Source: Nocardioides oleivorans (lineage in GTDB: Bacteria > Actinomycetota > Actinomycetes > Propionibacteriales > Nocardioidaceae). From it: a stretch of DNA of 64,000 bases. The DNA is taken from NCBI RefSeq assembly GCF_004137255.1, contig NZ_SDWT01000001.1, forward strand, positions 1,116,001 through 1,180,000, given 5' to 3'. The notes beneath the pieces were generated by a model, which saw only the letters and a list, made by a program, of their open reading frames with translations, was not told the DNA's origin and searched no databases. This document shows, piece by piece, positions 55,330-63,336 of the stretch (positions are counted from its first letter, which is position 1; each line of letters starts with the position of its first letter). The position numbers were made by a program, and so were the translations under genes.

Positions 55330-55912
55330 CGCTCGACGCTCGCGTTGCTGCGGTGCAGCCGGAACGCGGAGACTGCGAGAAGATGCCGCCGAGCGCGGCA
55401 TACCCGGCAAGGCTGGACAGCGAGGCGTTGTCGCCCGAGGCCATGGCCACAAAGCTGCCGCCGGCGAGGACCGAGATCCCGCCGCTGAGGATCATCGGCC
55501 ACTGGCCGCCGCCGAGGCCGCGGCGCTGGGATGCGACAACCAGCTGCACGGCGCCGGCGGTGATCGCCCAGGCGCCCCACACGCGCAGGACGTCGGGGAG
55601 CCCGGAATCGATCGCGACGCCCAGACCGACGGCGGTGGCCAGGCTCAGGGCCATGTTCACCAGTAGCGGGACCCGCTGTCGCGTGGCGCCCGACGAGCGA
55701 AAGTCGTAGACGGCGGCACCGAGGTCGGCGAGCGGATAGAGGACGAGGAGCGTGATGGCGAAGGGGTTCAGCTCCGCCGAGCTGATGGCGAGCAGACCCG
55801 CCCAGGCGATCGCGAACGTGAACCGGGCGGCGTAGAGGTTGCGCAGCGCCGCGGTGCTGACGTCGGTCGTGGGCCGGGTGGTGACTGCCTCGGCCTCGGT
55901 GAGATTGGACAT
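55326..55912 (-). pseudogene. Frameshifted DUF308 (HdeD-like) membrane protein
   Basis: The first 178 residues form about five membrane helices typical of DUF308/HdeD proteins (FTFAIAWAGLLAISS, FAITLLVLYPLADLGAAVYD, GQWPMILSGGISVLAGGSF). At about 55378 the frame is lost, as if one T was dropped from a TTCTTC pair. Restoring it gives a tail SAFRLHRSNASVER and a stop at 55326. The uncorrected frame runs on to 55130 through Arg-rich nonsense. A sequencing error is possible. It diverges from the TetR gene across two operator-like palindromes. Confidence 0.65.
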
Positions 55913-55946
55913 CGGACTCTCTCTTCGCTTGCTGAACTGGGTGGAT

Positions 55947-55960
55947 AGACCGATCGGTCT
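55947..55960. promoter_or_regulatory. TetR operator-like palindrome, site 1
   Basis: AGACCGATCGGTCT, a perfect 14-bp palindrome between the divergent DUF308 and TetR genes. Confidence 0.6.
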
Positions 55961-55993
55961 CGTTGAGCATGCAGGCTCCTCCGGCCCGCGTCA

Positions 55994-56007
55994 AGACCGA
56001 CCGTTCT
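55994..56007. promoter_or_regulatory. TetR operator-like palindrome, site 2
   Basis: AGACCGACCGTTCT matches site 1 at 12 of 14 positions and lies 40 bp before the TetR start. Confidence 0.5.
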
Positions 56008-56046
56008 ATCTGCTAACGTTCGATTCACAGGTGAGGAGCACGAACG

Positions 56047-56637
56047 ATGTCCGAGGCACGCGCACGACTGCTCAGCACGGCGAGCCGACTGTTCTACGCC
56101 GAGGGACTGCACTCCGTCGGCATCGACCGGATCATTGCCACAGCAGAGGTGACCCGGGCGACGCTGTATCGGCACTTCGCCAGCAAGGACGACCTCCTCG
56201 TCGCCTACCTGACCCAGAGCGACGAACTGCTTCGCGCGCGTGTCGCCGACGTGCGACTGGCCGGCAAGTCGACCGAGGAAGTGATCCGGGCCGTGGCCAC
56301 AGCGATCGCGGAGGACATCCAGCGGCCGGGCTTCCGCGGCTGCGCGTTCCTCAACGCAGCTGCCGAGTACCCGGACCCCGCTCACCCGGTGCACCGCGCG
56401 GTGCTCCAGCACCGCGACTGGTTTCTGGCCACGGTCGAAGACCTGTTCGCCGAGACCGGCAAGCCCGATGCGGGACCCGCTGCCCGCCACTTCGTCATGC
56501 TGCGCGACGGGGCCATGGCCGCCGGCTGTCTCGCCGACCCCGCGGTCGTCTGCGAGACCCTCCTGCGCGGAGTCGAGGGGCTGCTCGTCTACCGCAGTCG
56601 AGACGACCTGGAAGAAGCGCTCCAGCAGCAGGCATAG
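56047..56637 (+). CDS. TetR-family transcriptional regulator
   Basis: A 196-residue repressor. The N-terminal HTH is clear: ARLLSTASRLFYAEGLHSVG, then ATLYRHFASKDDLLVAYL. The ligand domain (about 70-190) holds RGCAFLNAAAEYPDPAHPVH, a motif of the YcdC/AcrR-like subgroup. GAGGAG lies about 7 nt before the ATG at 56047. The two palindromes upstream fit autorepression and control of the divergent DUF308 operon, which is now broken. Confidence 0.9.
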   Translation: MSEARARLLSTASRLFYAEGLHSVGIDRIIATAEVTRATLYRHFASKDDLLVAYLTQSDELLRARVADVRLAGKSTEEVIRAVATAIAEDIQRPGFRGCAFLNAAAEYPDPAHPVHRAVLQHRDWFLATVEDLFAETGKPDAGPAARHFVMLRDGAMAAGCLADPAVVCETLLRGVEGLLVYRSRDDLEEALQQQA

Positions 56638-56735
56638 CAATGCGTGCTGTCGGCACTGCTCTCCCGCCAGAGCTTCGAGAAATGGAGCCCCCAGCTGGAG
56701 CACGCGCGCCCGGGGTCGCGCGTCAGCCCATGGCG

Positions 56736-57818
56736 TCAGAGGGCCGTGATGATGACCAGGCCGTGTCCACCGCCCGCGTCGAAGGAACCACCGAATCCGG
56801 GCAGACCGCTGCCTGCGTTCGCCCCGGGGTCAGGTGACGACACGGTGGCTCCGGCTTGCGCGACGACGTTGGTGACGTGGCCCGCGCCCCGGCTCCCCGT
56901 GACCGTTCCGGCCGAGCCCCCGGCGCCGGGGGCGTTTTGGAAGCTCCCGCGATGGCCGCCCGGGGCGGTGAAGGTCAACCCGTCGGAGGTCGTGAGTGTG
57001 GTGGTGCCTCCGTCGGTGCTGGTGTTGCTGAAGCTCTGCGCGCCAGGGCCGCCGACGCTGAAGGTGATGGTCGACCCGGGGGTCACGTAGACATCGGCGC
57101 TGACGAAGCCGCCCTGGCCGCCGTTCCAGATGCTCGACGTGCCACCGCCGCCGCCCCAGACCTGAACGCGGAGCGCGTGCACGCCGTCCGGGACCGTGTA
57201 GGTCCCGCTCGCCAGGTTCGATGAGAACTCAGCCGTCCCGGCAGGTCCGGTCTCACCCTGCGGACCGGCGGGTCCGGCCTCTCCCATGGGACCGACAGGT
57301 CCGGCCTCGCCCCTCGCACCAGCGGGCCCAGCCTCACCCCTCGGGCCGGCCTCACCCCTCGGACCGGCAGGTCCGGCCTCACCCCTTGGACCGGCAGGTC
57401 CGGCCTCCCCCGTGGAGCCAGCGGGTCCAGCCTCACCCGTGGAGCCGGCAGCGCCGGTCGCGCCGACAGGTCCCTCCGGACCAGCCGGGCCGATGCCTCC
57501 CGCCAGGCCGGCGGGTCCAGCCGGCCCCGCGGGTCCAGCGGGCCCTGCAGGTCCAGCCGGCCCTGCGGGTCCAGCCTCGCCGTTGGAACGGTCGGCGCCG
57601 CGGGTCCAGCGGATGTGGTCCTCGCCGGGCCGGCACGCCGTGATCTTGCGGACGATCCGGATCTTGCCGGTCTCGACGCTGAAGCACGCGCTGATGATCC
57701 GGACGTCCTGTCGCGGCCTCTCCGCGGCAGCAGCCGACCCGGCGGTTCCAGCGATGGCGGTCAAGGCCAAGGAGGCGAGGGACAGGGACGCGAGGGCGCG
57801 GACTCGAGTGTCAGGCAC
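56736..57818 (-). CDS. Secreted collagen-like (Gly-X-Y) protein
   Basis: A 360-residue exported protein. Signal peptide (about 1-32), a short domain with a cysteine pair (ISACFSVETG and ITACRPGEDH), then about 125 residues of Gly-X-Y repeats dominated by GPA and GEA (about 80-205). The C-terminal 155 residues are Gly-rich and beta-like (VQVWGGGGGTSSIWNGGQGG). Bacterial collagens form triple helices at the surface; this one lacks an anchor, so it may be released. The GTG at 57818 follows TACCTT by 6 nt, suggesting leaderless expression. It lies inside the tRNA-Arg island. Confidence 0.82.
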   Translation of the reverse strand: MPDTRVRALASLSLASLALTAIAGTAGSAAAAERPRQDVRIISACFSVETGKIRIVRKITACRPGEDHIRWTRGADRSNGEAGPAGPAGPAGPAGPAGPAGPAGLAGGIGPAGPEGPVGATGAAGSTGEAGPAGSTGEAGPAGPRGEAGPAGPRGEAGPRGEAGPAGARGEAGPVGPMGEAGPAGPQGETGPAGTAEFSSNLASGTYTVPDGVHALRVQVWGGGGGTSSIWNGGQGGFVSADVYVTPGSTITFSVGGPGAQSFSNTSTDGGTTTLTTSDGLTFTAPGGHRGSFQNAPGAGGSAGTVTGSRGAGHVTNVVAQAGATVSSPDPGANAGSGLPGFGGSFDAGGGHGLVIITAL

Positions 57819-57824
57819 CCGCTG

Positions 57825-57830
57825 AAGGTA
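57825..57830 (-). promoter_or_regulatory. -10 box for the collagen-like gene (leaderless)
   Basis: TACCTT on the minus strand ends 6 nt before the GTG at 57818. Confidence 0.4.
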
Positions 57831-57888
57831 ATGGATCCACGGACGCCCGGACGGGCAAATCGGGAAGATCGCCCGTGCGGTTCAGTGC

Positions 57889-58446
57889 TCAGTCGTACGA
57901 CGGCGCCTGCACGTGCGCCATCGACGGGTCCAGCTCGATTCCGGTGGAAAGGTGGGCCTCGGCCTCGGCGGTCTTGCCGAGGTGCAGCAGGGCGAAGCCC
58001 AGGCGCATGTGCGCTGACGCGAGGTCGGGGTCGATCGCGAGGGCACGCTCGTAGAGTGCAACCGCTTCCTCAAGATCTGTCGCCTCAAGGACGATGCCCT
58101 TGTTGTAGAGCGCCGAGGTGAAGTCCGGGTCGGTTTCCAGTGCCGCGTCGTACTGTTCGACAGCGAGCGCGCCGTCGCCAGTGCCCTGCGCCAACAGGCC
58201 GAGGTTGTAGTGCGCGTAGACGTTGCCCGGGTCGATCTGCAGCACGTTCTCGAAGGTCGCCTGGGCGGTCGCGATGTCACCCGCGTCGAGCTGCTTGAGC
58301 GCAGACTCGACCAGGGTGTCCGCCGCGGACGAGCTGGCTGAGGAGGAGGCTGTCGACGACGGCCCGTCCTCGGAGCTGTCGCCGCTGCAGCCAGTGACGG
58401 CAAGGACGCTCAACAGAGCGAACGCGGCTAGGGAGGGTCGAGGCAC
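57889..58446 (-). CDS. TPR lipoprotein
   Basis: A 185-residue predicted lipoprotein. The lipobox VLAVTGC puts the lipid on Cys21, and a Ser/Ala-rich linker follows. Four tetratricopeptide repeats cover about residues 50-175 (LDAGDIATAQATFENVLQID, then GNVYAHYNLGLLAQ, FTSALYNKGIVLE and LASAHMRLGFALL). TPR arrays bind proteins, so it may scaffold an envelope complex. The GTG at 58446 has TAGACT 7 nt upstream and no RBS. Its stop lies 71 bp before the collagen-like gene's start. Confidence 0.85.
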   Translation of the reverse strand: MPRPSLAAFALLSVLAVTGCSGDSSEDGPSSTASSSASSSAADTLVESALKQLDAGDIATAQATFENVLQIDPGNVYAHYNLGLLAQGTGDGALAVEQYDAALETDPDFTSALYNKGIVLEATDLEEAVALYERALAIDPDLASAHMRLGFALLHLGKTAEAEAHLSTGIELDPSMAHVQAPSYD

Positions 58447-58453
58447 GACCGTC

Positions 58454-58459
58454 AGTCTA
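58454..58459 (-). promoter_or_regulatory. -10 box for the TPR lipoprotein gene (leaderless)
   Basis: TAGACT on the minus strand ends 7 nt before the GTG at 58446. Confidence 0.5.
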
Positions 58460-58585
58460 GAGAAGGCTGCAGGGCCAGATGGGCGGAAAGGCGAACGGCG
58501 CCCACCAGCTACTTCGTATGGGAGCGGTGTCGGCCAGAGGCGCGTCCGGTCGCTGCCCGGGGACCCCAAGTTCTTCGGCCCGACG

Positions 58586-58628
58586 ACGGATCAGAAGGTG
58601 TGGGGTTCGAATCCCAACAGGCGCGCAG
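58586..58628 (+). repeat. Right attachment-like repeat (tRNA-Arg remnant)
   Basis: A copy of the tRNA-Arg 3' half, 41 of 43 identical to 54881-54923. It lacks the 5' half, so it cannot make a tRNA. One of its two changes breaks a T-stem pair, consistent with lost function. Confidence 0.75.
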
Positions 58629-58631
58629 ATC

Positions 58632-58669
58632 ACGAAGCCGCAGGTCAGTCCGCTGACCTGCGGCTTCGT
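58632..58669. terminator. Strong hairpin after the tRNA remnant
   Basis: A perfect 17-bp stem with a 4-nt loop (58632-58648 with 58653-58669). It may be the original tRNA-Arg terminator displaced by the insertion, and it also ends the minus-strand hydratase gene at 58682. Confidence 0.75.
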
Positions 58670-58681
58670 CGTTCTCGATCC

Positions 58682-59554
58682 TCACGGGAAGACGTCGGGC
58701 AGGTCCGAGGCGACCCCGTCGAACCGAGGTGAGCGCTTGTCGCGGAAGGCTGCGACGCCCTCCTTGCCGTCCGCGATCGAGGTGTAGTACATCGCCAACG
58801 AGTCGGTGAGGTGCGCCTCCAGCGGCTCCGCCGCAGCGCTGTTGCGGTAGAGGAGCTGCTTGGTGAGACCGGTGGCGACCGCCGAGCGGCCGACGACGAA
58901 GGATCGAGCGAGCTCCGTGGCCGCGTCCACGAGGTCGTCCGGCTCGTGCAGGCTGCGGACGAGGCGGCCGGCGAGTGCCTGCTCGGCAGAGAGCACCTCG
59001 GCGGAGTAGACCCACTCCAGTGCCTGCTGGATGCCGACGATGCGCGGCAGGAACCACGACGAGCACGCCTCGGGGACGATGCCGAGGCGCCCGAAGACGA
59101 ACCCGATGCGGGCACGGGTCGAGGCCAGACGCATGTCCATGGCGAGGGTCATGGTGGCGCCGATCCCCACCGCCGGGCCGTTGATCGCTGCGATGACCGG
59201 CTTGGGCAGGGCGTGGATGGCCAGGGTTACCTTCCCGCCGGTGTCGCGCACACCGGACGCGTAGGGCGGCTGGTCGTAGCTCGCGCGGAAGTCCTCCACC
59301 GAGGGCATGAGCGACTCGTCCAGGCCGAAGACGTTGCCCTCGGCGGACAGGTCCATCCCGGCGCAGAACGCGCGGCCCGCACCCGTCACGACCACGGCCC
59401 GCACGTCGTCGCGGCGCGCCTCGACGCCGAACACGTGCTCGAGCTCGTTGGCCATCGACAGGTCGAACGCGTTGAGCGCGTCGGGCCGGTCCAGCGTGAG
59501 CAGCGCGATGCCGTCGTCGTCGATGCGCCAGTCGAGGGTGTCGTAGTCGGTCAT
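58682..59554 (-). CDS. Enoyl-CoA hydratase/isomerase family protein
   Basis: A 290-residue crotonase-fold enzyme, probably in fatty-acid or related acyl-CoA breakdown. GIALLTLDRPDALNAFDLSM begins the fold, GAGRAFCAGMDLSAEG is the oxyanion region, and KPVIAAINGPAVGIGATMTL is the second signature with GIVPEACSSWFLP after it. The glutamate in VPEACS is at the position of one catalytic acid. It starts 95 bp from the divergent AraC regulator and could be controlled by it. Confidence 0.88.
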   Translation of the reverse strand: MTDYDTLDWRIDDDGIALLTLDRPDALNAFDLSMANELEHVFGVEARRDDVRAVVVTGAGRAFCAGMDLSAEGNVFGLDESLMPSVEDFRASYDQPPYASGVRDTGGKVTLAIHALPKPVIAAINGPAVGIGATMTLAMDMRLASTRARIGFVFGRLGIVPEACSSWFLPRIVGIQQALEWVYSAEVLSAEQALAGRLVRSLHEPDDLVDAATELARSFVVGRSAVATGLTKQLLYRNSAAAEPLEAHLTDSLAMYYTSIADGKEGVAAFRDKRSPRFDGVASDLPDVFP

Positions 59555-59648
59555 GCCAGCATCATCCCCGCGGGCCGTGCGCACCGCTTGACCGAATGCG
59601 ACGGCTCCCGAGTTGACGCGGGCGTCGGCGGCCTTGACCCTAGGCGAC

Positions 59649-60665
59649 ATGACGTTGGCGCGCTCTGCGGCTCTCCGGGGGTTCCACTCCCTGGTGCTCG
59701 AGCTGGGTGGCGACCCGGACGCCATTGCACGCGATGTCGGGCTGGACCCCTCCGCACTCCACTCCGACGAGCTGCTGGTCCCCGAGCGCGCCGTGGCCAG
59801 TGCCCTGGAGCTCGGGGCGAGGCGGACGGACTGCCCGGACCTCGGGCTGCGCGTCGCAGCGCGCCAGGAGCTCAGCATGCTCGGACCCCTCGCGCTCGCG
59901 CTCCAGTCGTCGGCGACGGTCGGGGACGCGCTCGAGTGCTGCTCTCGCTACCTCTCCGTCCACTCCCGGTCCGTGGGACTCACCGTCGAGGCGGACCCCT
60001 ACGGGGACAAGGGCGTGGTGGCCCTGCGGTGGAACGTCCCCGGCGGCGGCGATCTCGCGACCGTGCAGGCGACCGACCTGAGCCTGGGCTTCGCGCACGG
60101 GGCGCTCCGATCGGTGACGGGCGAGGGCTACGGGCTCCGCACCGTCGACCTGCCGCACGAGCCGGTGGCGGACCCCGAGACCTATCGTGCCTACTTCGGG
60201 ACGGAGGTGCGTTTCCGACGTCCGGCCGCGCTGCTGCGCGTGCCGTCGTCGCTCATGCGGCAGCCGGTCGCAGGCGAGGACGCGGTCCTGAAGCAGTTGG
60301 CCATCGCCTACCTCGACCGCCTCTCCCCCAGCGGTCCCGGGTTGGTGGCGGCACGGGTGCGCACTGCCGTGGCCCAGGCGCTGGGCACGAGCCCGGTGAC
60401 CATCACGGCCATCGCCGACCTGTTCTCGGTCCACCCCAGGACCCTGCAGCGACAGCTCGCACGGGAGGACACCTCGTTCGTCGACGTCGTGGACGGCGTC
60501 CGGAAGGAGGCCGCGCAGAAGTACCTGCGCGGGACCGACCTGCCGTTCGCCCAGGTCGCGGCGTTGCTGGACCTGTCCGAGCACTCGGTCCTCACGCGAT
60601 GCTGCCGTCGCTGGTGGGACGAGACGCCCACGCAGGTCCGTCAGCGGGGCGCTGCCCCGTCGTGA
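59649..60665 (+). CDS. AraC-family regulator (VirS/OruR type)
   Basis: A 338-residue activator with an N-terminal arabinose-binding-like sensor domain (about 1-190, ALALQSSATVGDALECCSRY) and two C-terminal HTH motifs (ITAIADLFSVHPRTLQRQLA, then LPFAQVAALLDLSEHSVLTR). This architecture matches VirS of M. tuberculosis, which controls the mymA operon. The next three genes are a monooxygenase, a hydrolase and an alcohol dehydrogenase, the same kinds as in that operon. The ATG at 59649 was chosen over upstream in-frame codons because it begins the conserved part. Confidence 0.87.
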   Translation: MTLARSAALRGFHSLVLELGGDPDAIARDVGLDPSALHSDELLVPERAVASALELGARRTDCPDLGLRVAARQELSMLGPLALALQSSATVGDALECCSRYLSVHSRSVGLTVEADPYGDKGVVALRWNVPGGGDLATVQATDLSLGFAHGALRSVTGEGYGLRTVDLPHEPVADPETYRAYFGTEVRFRRPAALLRVPSSLMRQPVAGEDAVLKQLAIAYLDRLSPSGPGLVAARVRTAVAQALGTSPVTITAIADLFSVHPRTLQRQLAREDTSFVDVVDGVRKEAAQKYLRGTDLPFAQVAALLDLSEHSVLTRCCRRWWDETPTQVRQRGAAPS

Positions 60666-60741
60666 GGCGGTGTCGCGCGTGGGCAAGGAACTGTCGCGAC
60701 GGATCAAACGTGGCGACGCCGCGCTCGCCAGACTCGGATGC

Positions 60742-62289
60742 ATGGCTGCACACCCTCACGACCAGTCCCCATCGACCCACGAGCGCGACGTCGAGCACGT
60801 CGACGTGGTCATCGTCGGAGCAGGGCTCTCGGGCGTCGGAGCCGCCTACCGCATCCAGAGCGAACGACCGGGGTCGTCGTACGTCGTGCTGGAGGCGCGC
60901 GAGAGCCTCGGCGGCACGTGGGACCTGTTCCGCTACCCGGGGGTGAGGTCGGACTCCGACATGTTCACCCTGGGCTACTCCTTCAGGCCGTGGCGCGACA
61001 GCCAGAGCCTTGCCGACGGAGCGTCCATCCTGACCTACATCCGCGAGACGGCGGACGAGTACGGGATCGAGCAGCACATCCGCTACTCCAGCCGCGTCGT
61101 CGCAGCGGACTTCGACACCGGGACCTCGGTCTGGACCCTCGTCATCGAGGACGGGAGCAGCGGCGAGCAGCGCACGATGACGTGCGGCTTCCTCTACTCC
61201 TGCGCCGGCTACTACGACTACGACCAGCCGCACGCCCCTGCGTTCGAGGGGGTCGACGACTTCGCCGGCACCGTGGTGCACCCCCAGTTCTGGCCGGAGG
61301 ACCTCGACTACGGCGACAAGCGGGTCGTCGTCATCGGATCGGGAGCGACTGCGGTGACACTGGTTCCCGCGATGCTGAAGGGCGACCACCCCGCCAGTCA
61401 CGTCACGATGCTCCAGCGGAGCCCCACCTGGATCAGCGCGGTCCCTGGTCGGGACACGTCGGCGGAGAAGATCCGGGCGGTCCTTCCCGGTGCGCTCGCC
61501 CACACCGTCATCCGTGGGAAGAACATCGCCTTCAGCACCGCCTTCTACCAGTTCTGCCAGCGCTGGCCGAAGCGGGCCCGGAAGCTGCTGACCCACTCCG
61601 CGACCCGGATGCTGGGTGACCCCCAGCTGGTCTCGGACCACTTCACCCCGACCTACGACCCGTGGGACCAGCGACTGTGCGCCGTGCCCAGCGGTGACCT
61701 CTTCCGCGTCATCAGCGACCAGCGCGCGGAGGTCGTCACCGACCACGTCGACCGCTTCGTCCCGGAGGGGATCCGGCTCCGGTCCGGGCGCGTCCTCGAG
61801 GCTGACGTCGTCGTCTCGGCGACGGGGCTCAAGCTGCTCGCCTTCGGCGGGATCGAGCCGCACGTGGACGGACGCCGCGTCGACCTGTCGGAGCAGTACG
61901 TGTGGAACGGCGCCATGATCACCGGTGTCCCCAACTTCGCCGTGTGCATCGGCTACACCAACGCGTCGTGGACCCTGCGCGCCGACCTGTCCCACCGTCT
62001 CGTGTGCAAGGTGCTGGGCTGGATGGAGCGTCGCGGGCACCGCGCCGTCGTCCCCGTGGCCGACAGTGACCTCGAGCCGCAGCCGCTGCTCGACCTCGCC
62101 TCGGGATACGTGCAGCGCTCGATCGCGGCCTTCCCGCGCCAGGGCAACCGATCGCCGTGGCGGGTCCGCCAGAACTACGTGCTCGACTCGGCGACGACGC
62201 TGCGCGCCGACCTGGCACGCCACCTGGCGCCGGTCCCGGCCGCGACGACGACCACGACCGCGGCCGACCGGACGAAGGTCGAGGCGTGA
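60742..62289 (+). CDS. Flavin-containing (Baeyer-Villiger-type) monooxygenase
   Basis: A 515-residue flavoprotein that inserts oxygen into ketones or related carbonyls using NADPH. The FAD fold is VDVVIVGAGLSGVGAAYRIQ, then ESLGGTWDLFRYPGVRSDSD, the substrate-side motif of MymA/EthA-like enzymes. The NADPH fold is RVVVIGSGATAVTLVPAML. The Baeyer-Villiger fingerprint near FVGTVVHPQFWP reads FAGTVVHPQFWPED, close to FxGxxxHxxxWP. The ATG at 60742 is preferred; an in-frame GTG at 60670 gives 24 more residues. It follows the AraC gene and overlaps the hydrolase by 4 nt. Confidence 0.88.
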   Translation: MAAHPHDQSPSTHERDVEHVDVVIVGAGLSGVGAAYRIQSERPGSSYVVLEARESLGGTWDLFRYPGVRSDSDMFTLGYSFRPWRDSQSLADGASILTYIRETADEYGIEQHIRYSSRVVAADFDTGTSVWTLVIEDGSSGEQRTMTCGFLYSCAGYYDYDQPHAPAFEGVDDFAGTVVHPQFWPEDLDYGDKRVVVIGSGATAVTLVPAMLKGDHPASHVTMLQRSPTWISAVPGRDTSAEKIRAVLPGALAHTVIRGKNIAFSTAFYQFCQRWPKRARKLLTHSATRMLGDPQLVSDHFTPTYDPWDQRLCAVPSGDLFRVISDQRAEVVTDHVDRFVPEGIRLRSGRVLEADVVVSATGLKLLAFGGIEPHVDGRRVDLSEQYVWNGAMITGVPNFAVCIGYTNASWTLRADLSHRLVCKVLGWMERRGHRAVVPVADSDLEPQPLLDLASGYVQRSIAAFPRQGNRSPWRVRQNYVLDSATTLRADLARHLAPVPAATTTTTAADRTKVEA

Positions 62290-63290
62290 GCGCGACGTGG
62301 CAGCCCGACCTGCTCGGGACGGGCTACGAGCAGCACGTGCTCGACCTCGGCACCGATCCCGACGGCGAGGGTCACATCACCGCGGTCGTCGTGCGCCGGG
62401 TGCCGCTCGAGGACGAGCGACCCCACGGCGCGGTGCTCTACGTGCACGGGTTCGCGGACTACTTCTTCCAGACCGAGCTCGCGGACTTCTGCGCCGAGCG
62501 GGGCCTTGCGTTCTACGCGCTGGACCTGCGCAAGTCCGGCCGTGCGCGGAGCGAGGGGCACACGGCGCACTACGTCACGGATCTCGAGCTCTACGACGCC
62601 GAGCTCGACCGCAGCCTCGAGCTCGTCGCCGACGAGCACCCGGACGAGCCGGTCGTCGTGATGGCCCACTCCACAGGTGGCCTCATCACTCCCCTGTGGC
62701 TCGATCGCAGGCGACGTGCCGGCCGGACGGACTTGGTGGCGGGGCTGGTCCTGAACAGTCCGTGGTTCGACCTCCAGGGCAAGCCGCGGATGCGCCACAC
62801 CGTCACCCAGGCCGTCCGCATCCTCTCCAGGTTCGCCCCACTGCGGGTGCTGGACCTGCCTGCCACCTCTGTGTACGGCGACTCGCTGCACGCCGAGCGA
62901 GGCGGATCCTGGCAGTACGACCTCACGTTGAAGCCGCTGTCCGGCTTCCCCGTCACGGTGGGCTGGCTGAACGCCGTCCGGCGCGGACAGGCACGGTTGC
63001 ACCACGGCCTCGACGTCGGCGTACCGTCCCTGGTCCTGCGCTCCGACAAGACGCACTACTCACGCACGCACAGCCCGGCGAGCGACCGGGCCGACACCGT
63101 CCTCGACGTCCGGCAGATCGCCCGCTGGGCCGGCTGCCTCGGCGGCGAGACCACGGTGATCCCCGTCGAGGACGCGCGGCACGACGTCTTCCTGTCACTC
63201 GAGGGACCCAGACGACGGGCGTACGACGCTGTGGACGGCTGGCTTCGCCGTCTCGGCCTGACCGAGCCGCACTCCGACCTGCACCCCTGA
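62286..63290 (+). CDS. Alpha/beta hydrolase (serine aminopeptidase S33/lipase-like)
   Basis: A 334-residue hydrolase. HGFADYFFQTE is the oxyanion loop after YVHG, AHSTGG carries the nucleophile serine (G-x-S-x-G variant), and EDARHDVFLS carries the histidine. Such enzymes cleave esters, including those formed by Baeyer-Villiger oxidation, so the pairing makes sense. The GTG at 62286 overlaps the monooxygenase stop as GTGA. In M. tuberculosis the equivalent place is held by lipR. Confidence 0.87.
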   Translation: MSATWQPDLLGTGYEQHVLDLGTDPDGEGHITAVVVRRVPLEDERPHGAVLYVHGFADYFFQTELADFCAERGLAFYALDLRKSGRARSEGHTAHYVTDLELYDAELDRSLELVADEHPDEPVVVMAHSTGGLITPLWLDRRRRAGRTDLVAGLVLNSPWFDLQGKPRMRHTVTQAVRILSRFAPLRVLDLPATSVYGDSLHAERGGSWQYDLTLKPLSGFPVTVGWLNAVRRGQARLHHGLDVGVPSLVLRSDKTHYSRTHSPASDRADTVLDVRQIARWAGCLGGETTVIPVEDARHDVFLSLEGPRRRAYDAVDGWLRRLGLTEPHSDLHP

Positions 63291-63336
63291 GCCGACGCGA
63301 CCTGCCCCGCCCCTCCCACGTGTGAAGGACCAGACG

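Larger units (their letters stand above)
54881..58628. mobile_element. Putative tRNA-Arg integrated island (about 3.7 kb)
   Basis: A segment bounded by a 43-bp direct repeat of the tRNA-Arg 3' half. It contains decayed genes (a frameshifted DUF308 gene and an oxidoreductase stub), a TetR gene, a collagen-like gene and a TPR lipoprotein gene. No integrase or excisionase remains, so it would be a relic or a non-autonomous insertion. Confidence 0.55.

Noticed and set aside
57280..57580. Repeated GC-rich units that could look like a CRISPR array or satellite
   Set aside because: They are in-frame codons for Gly-X-Y triplets in the collagen-like gene, with no spacers or cas genes nearby.
58586..58628. 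A second functional tRNA-Arg
   Set aside because: Only the 3' half is present and a T-stem pair is broken; the 5' half is missing.
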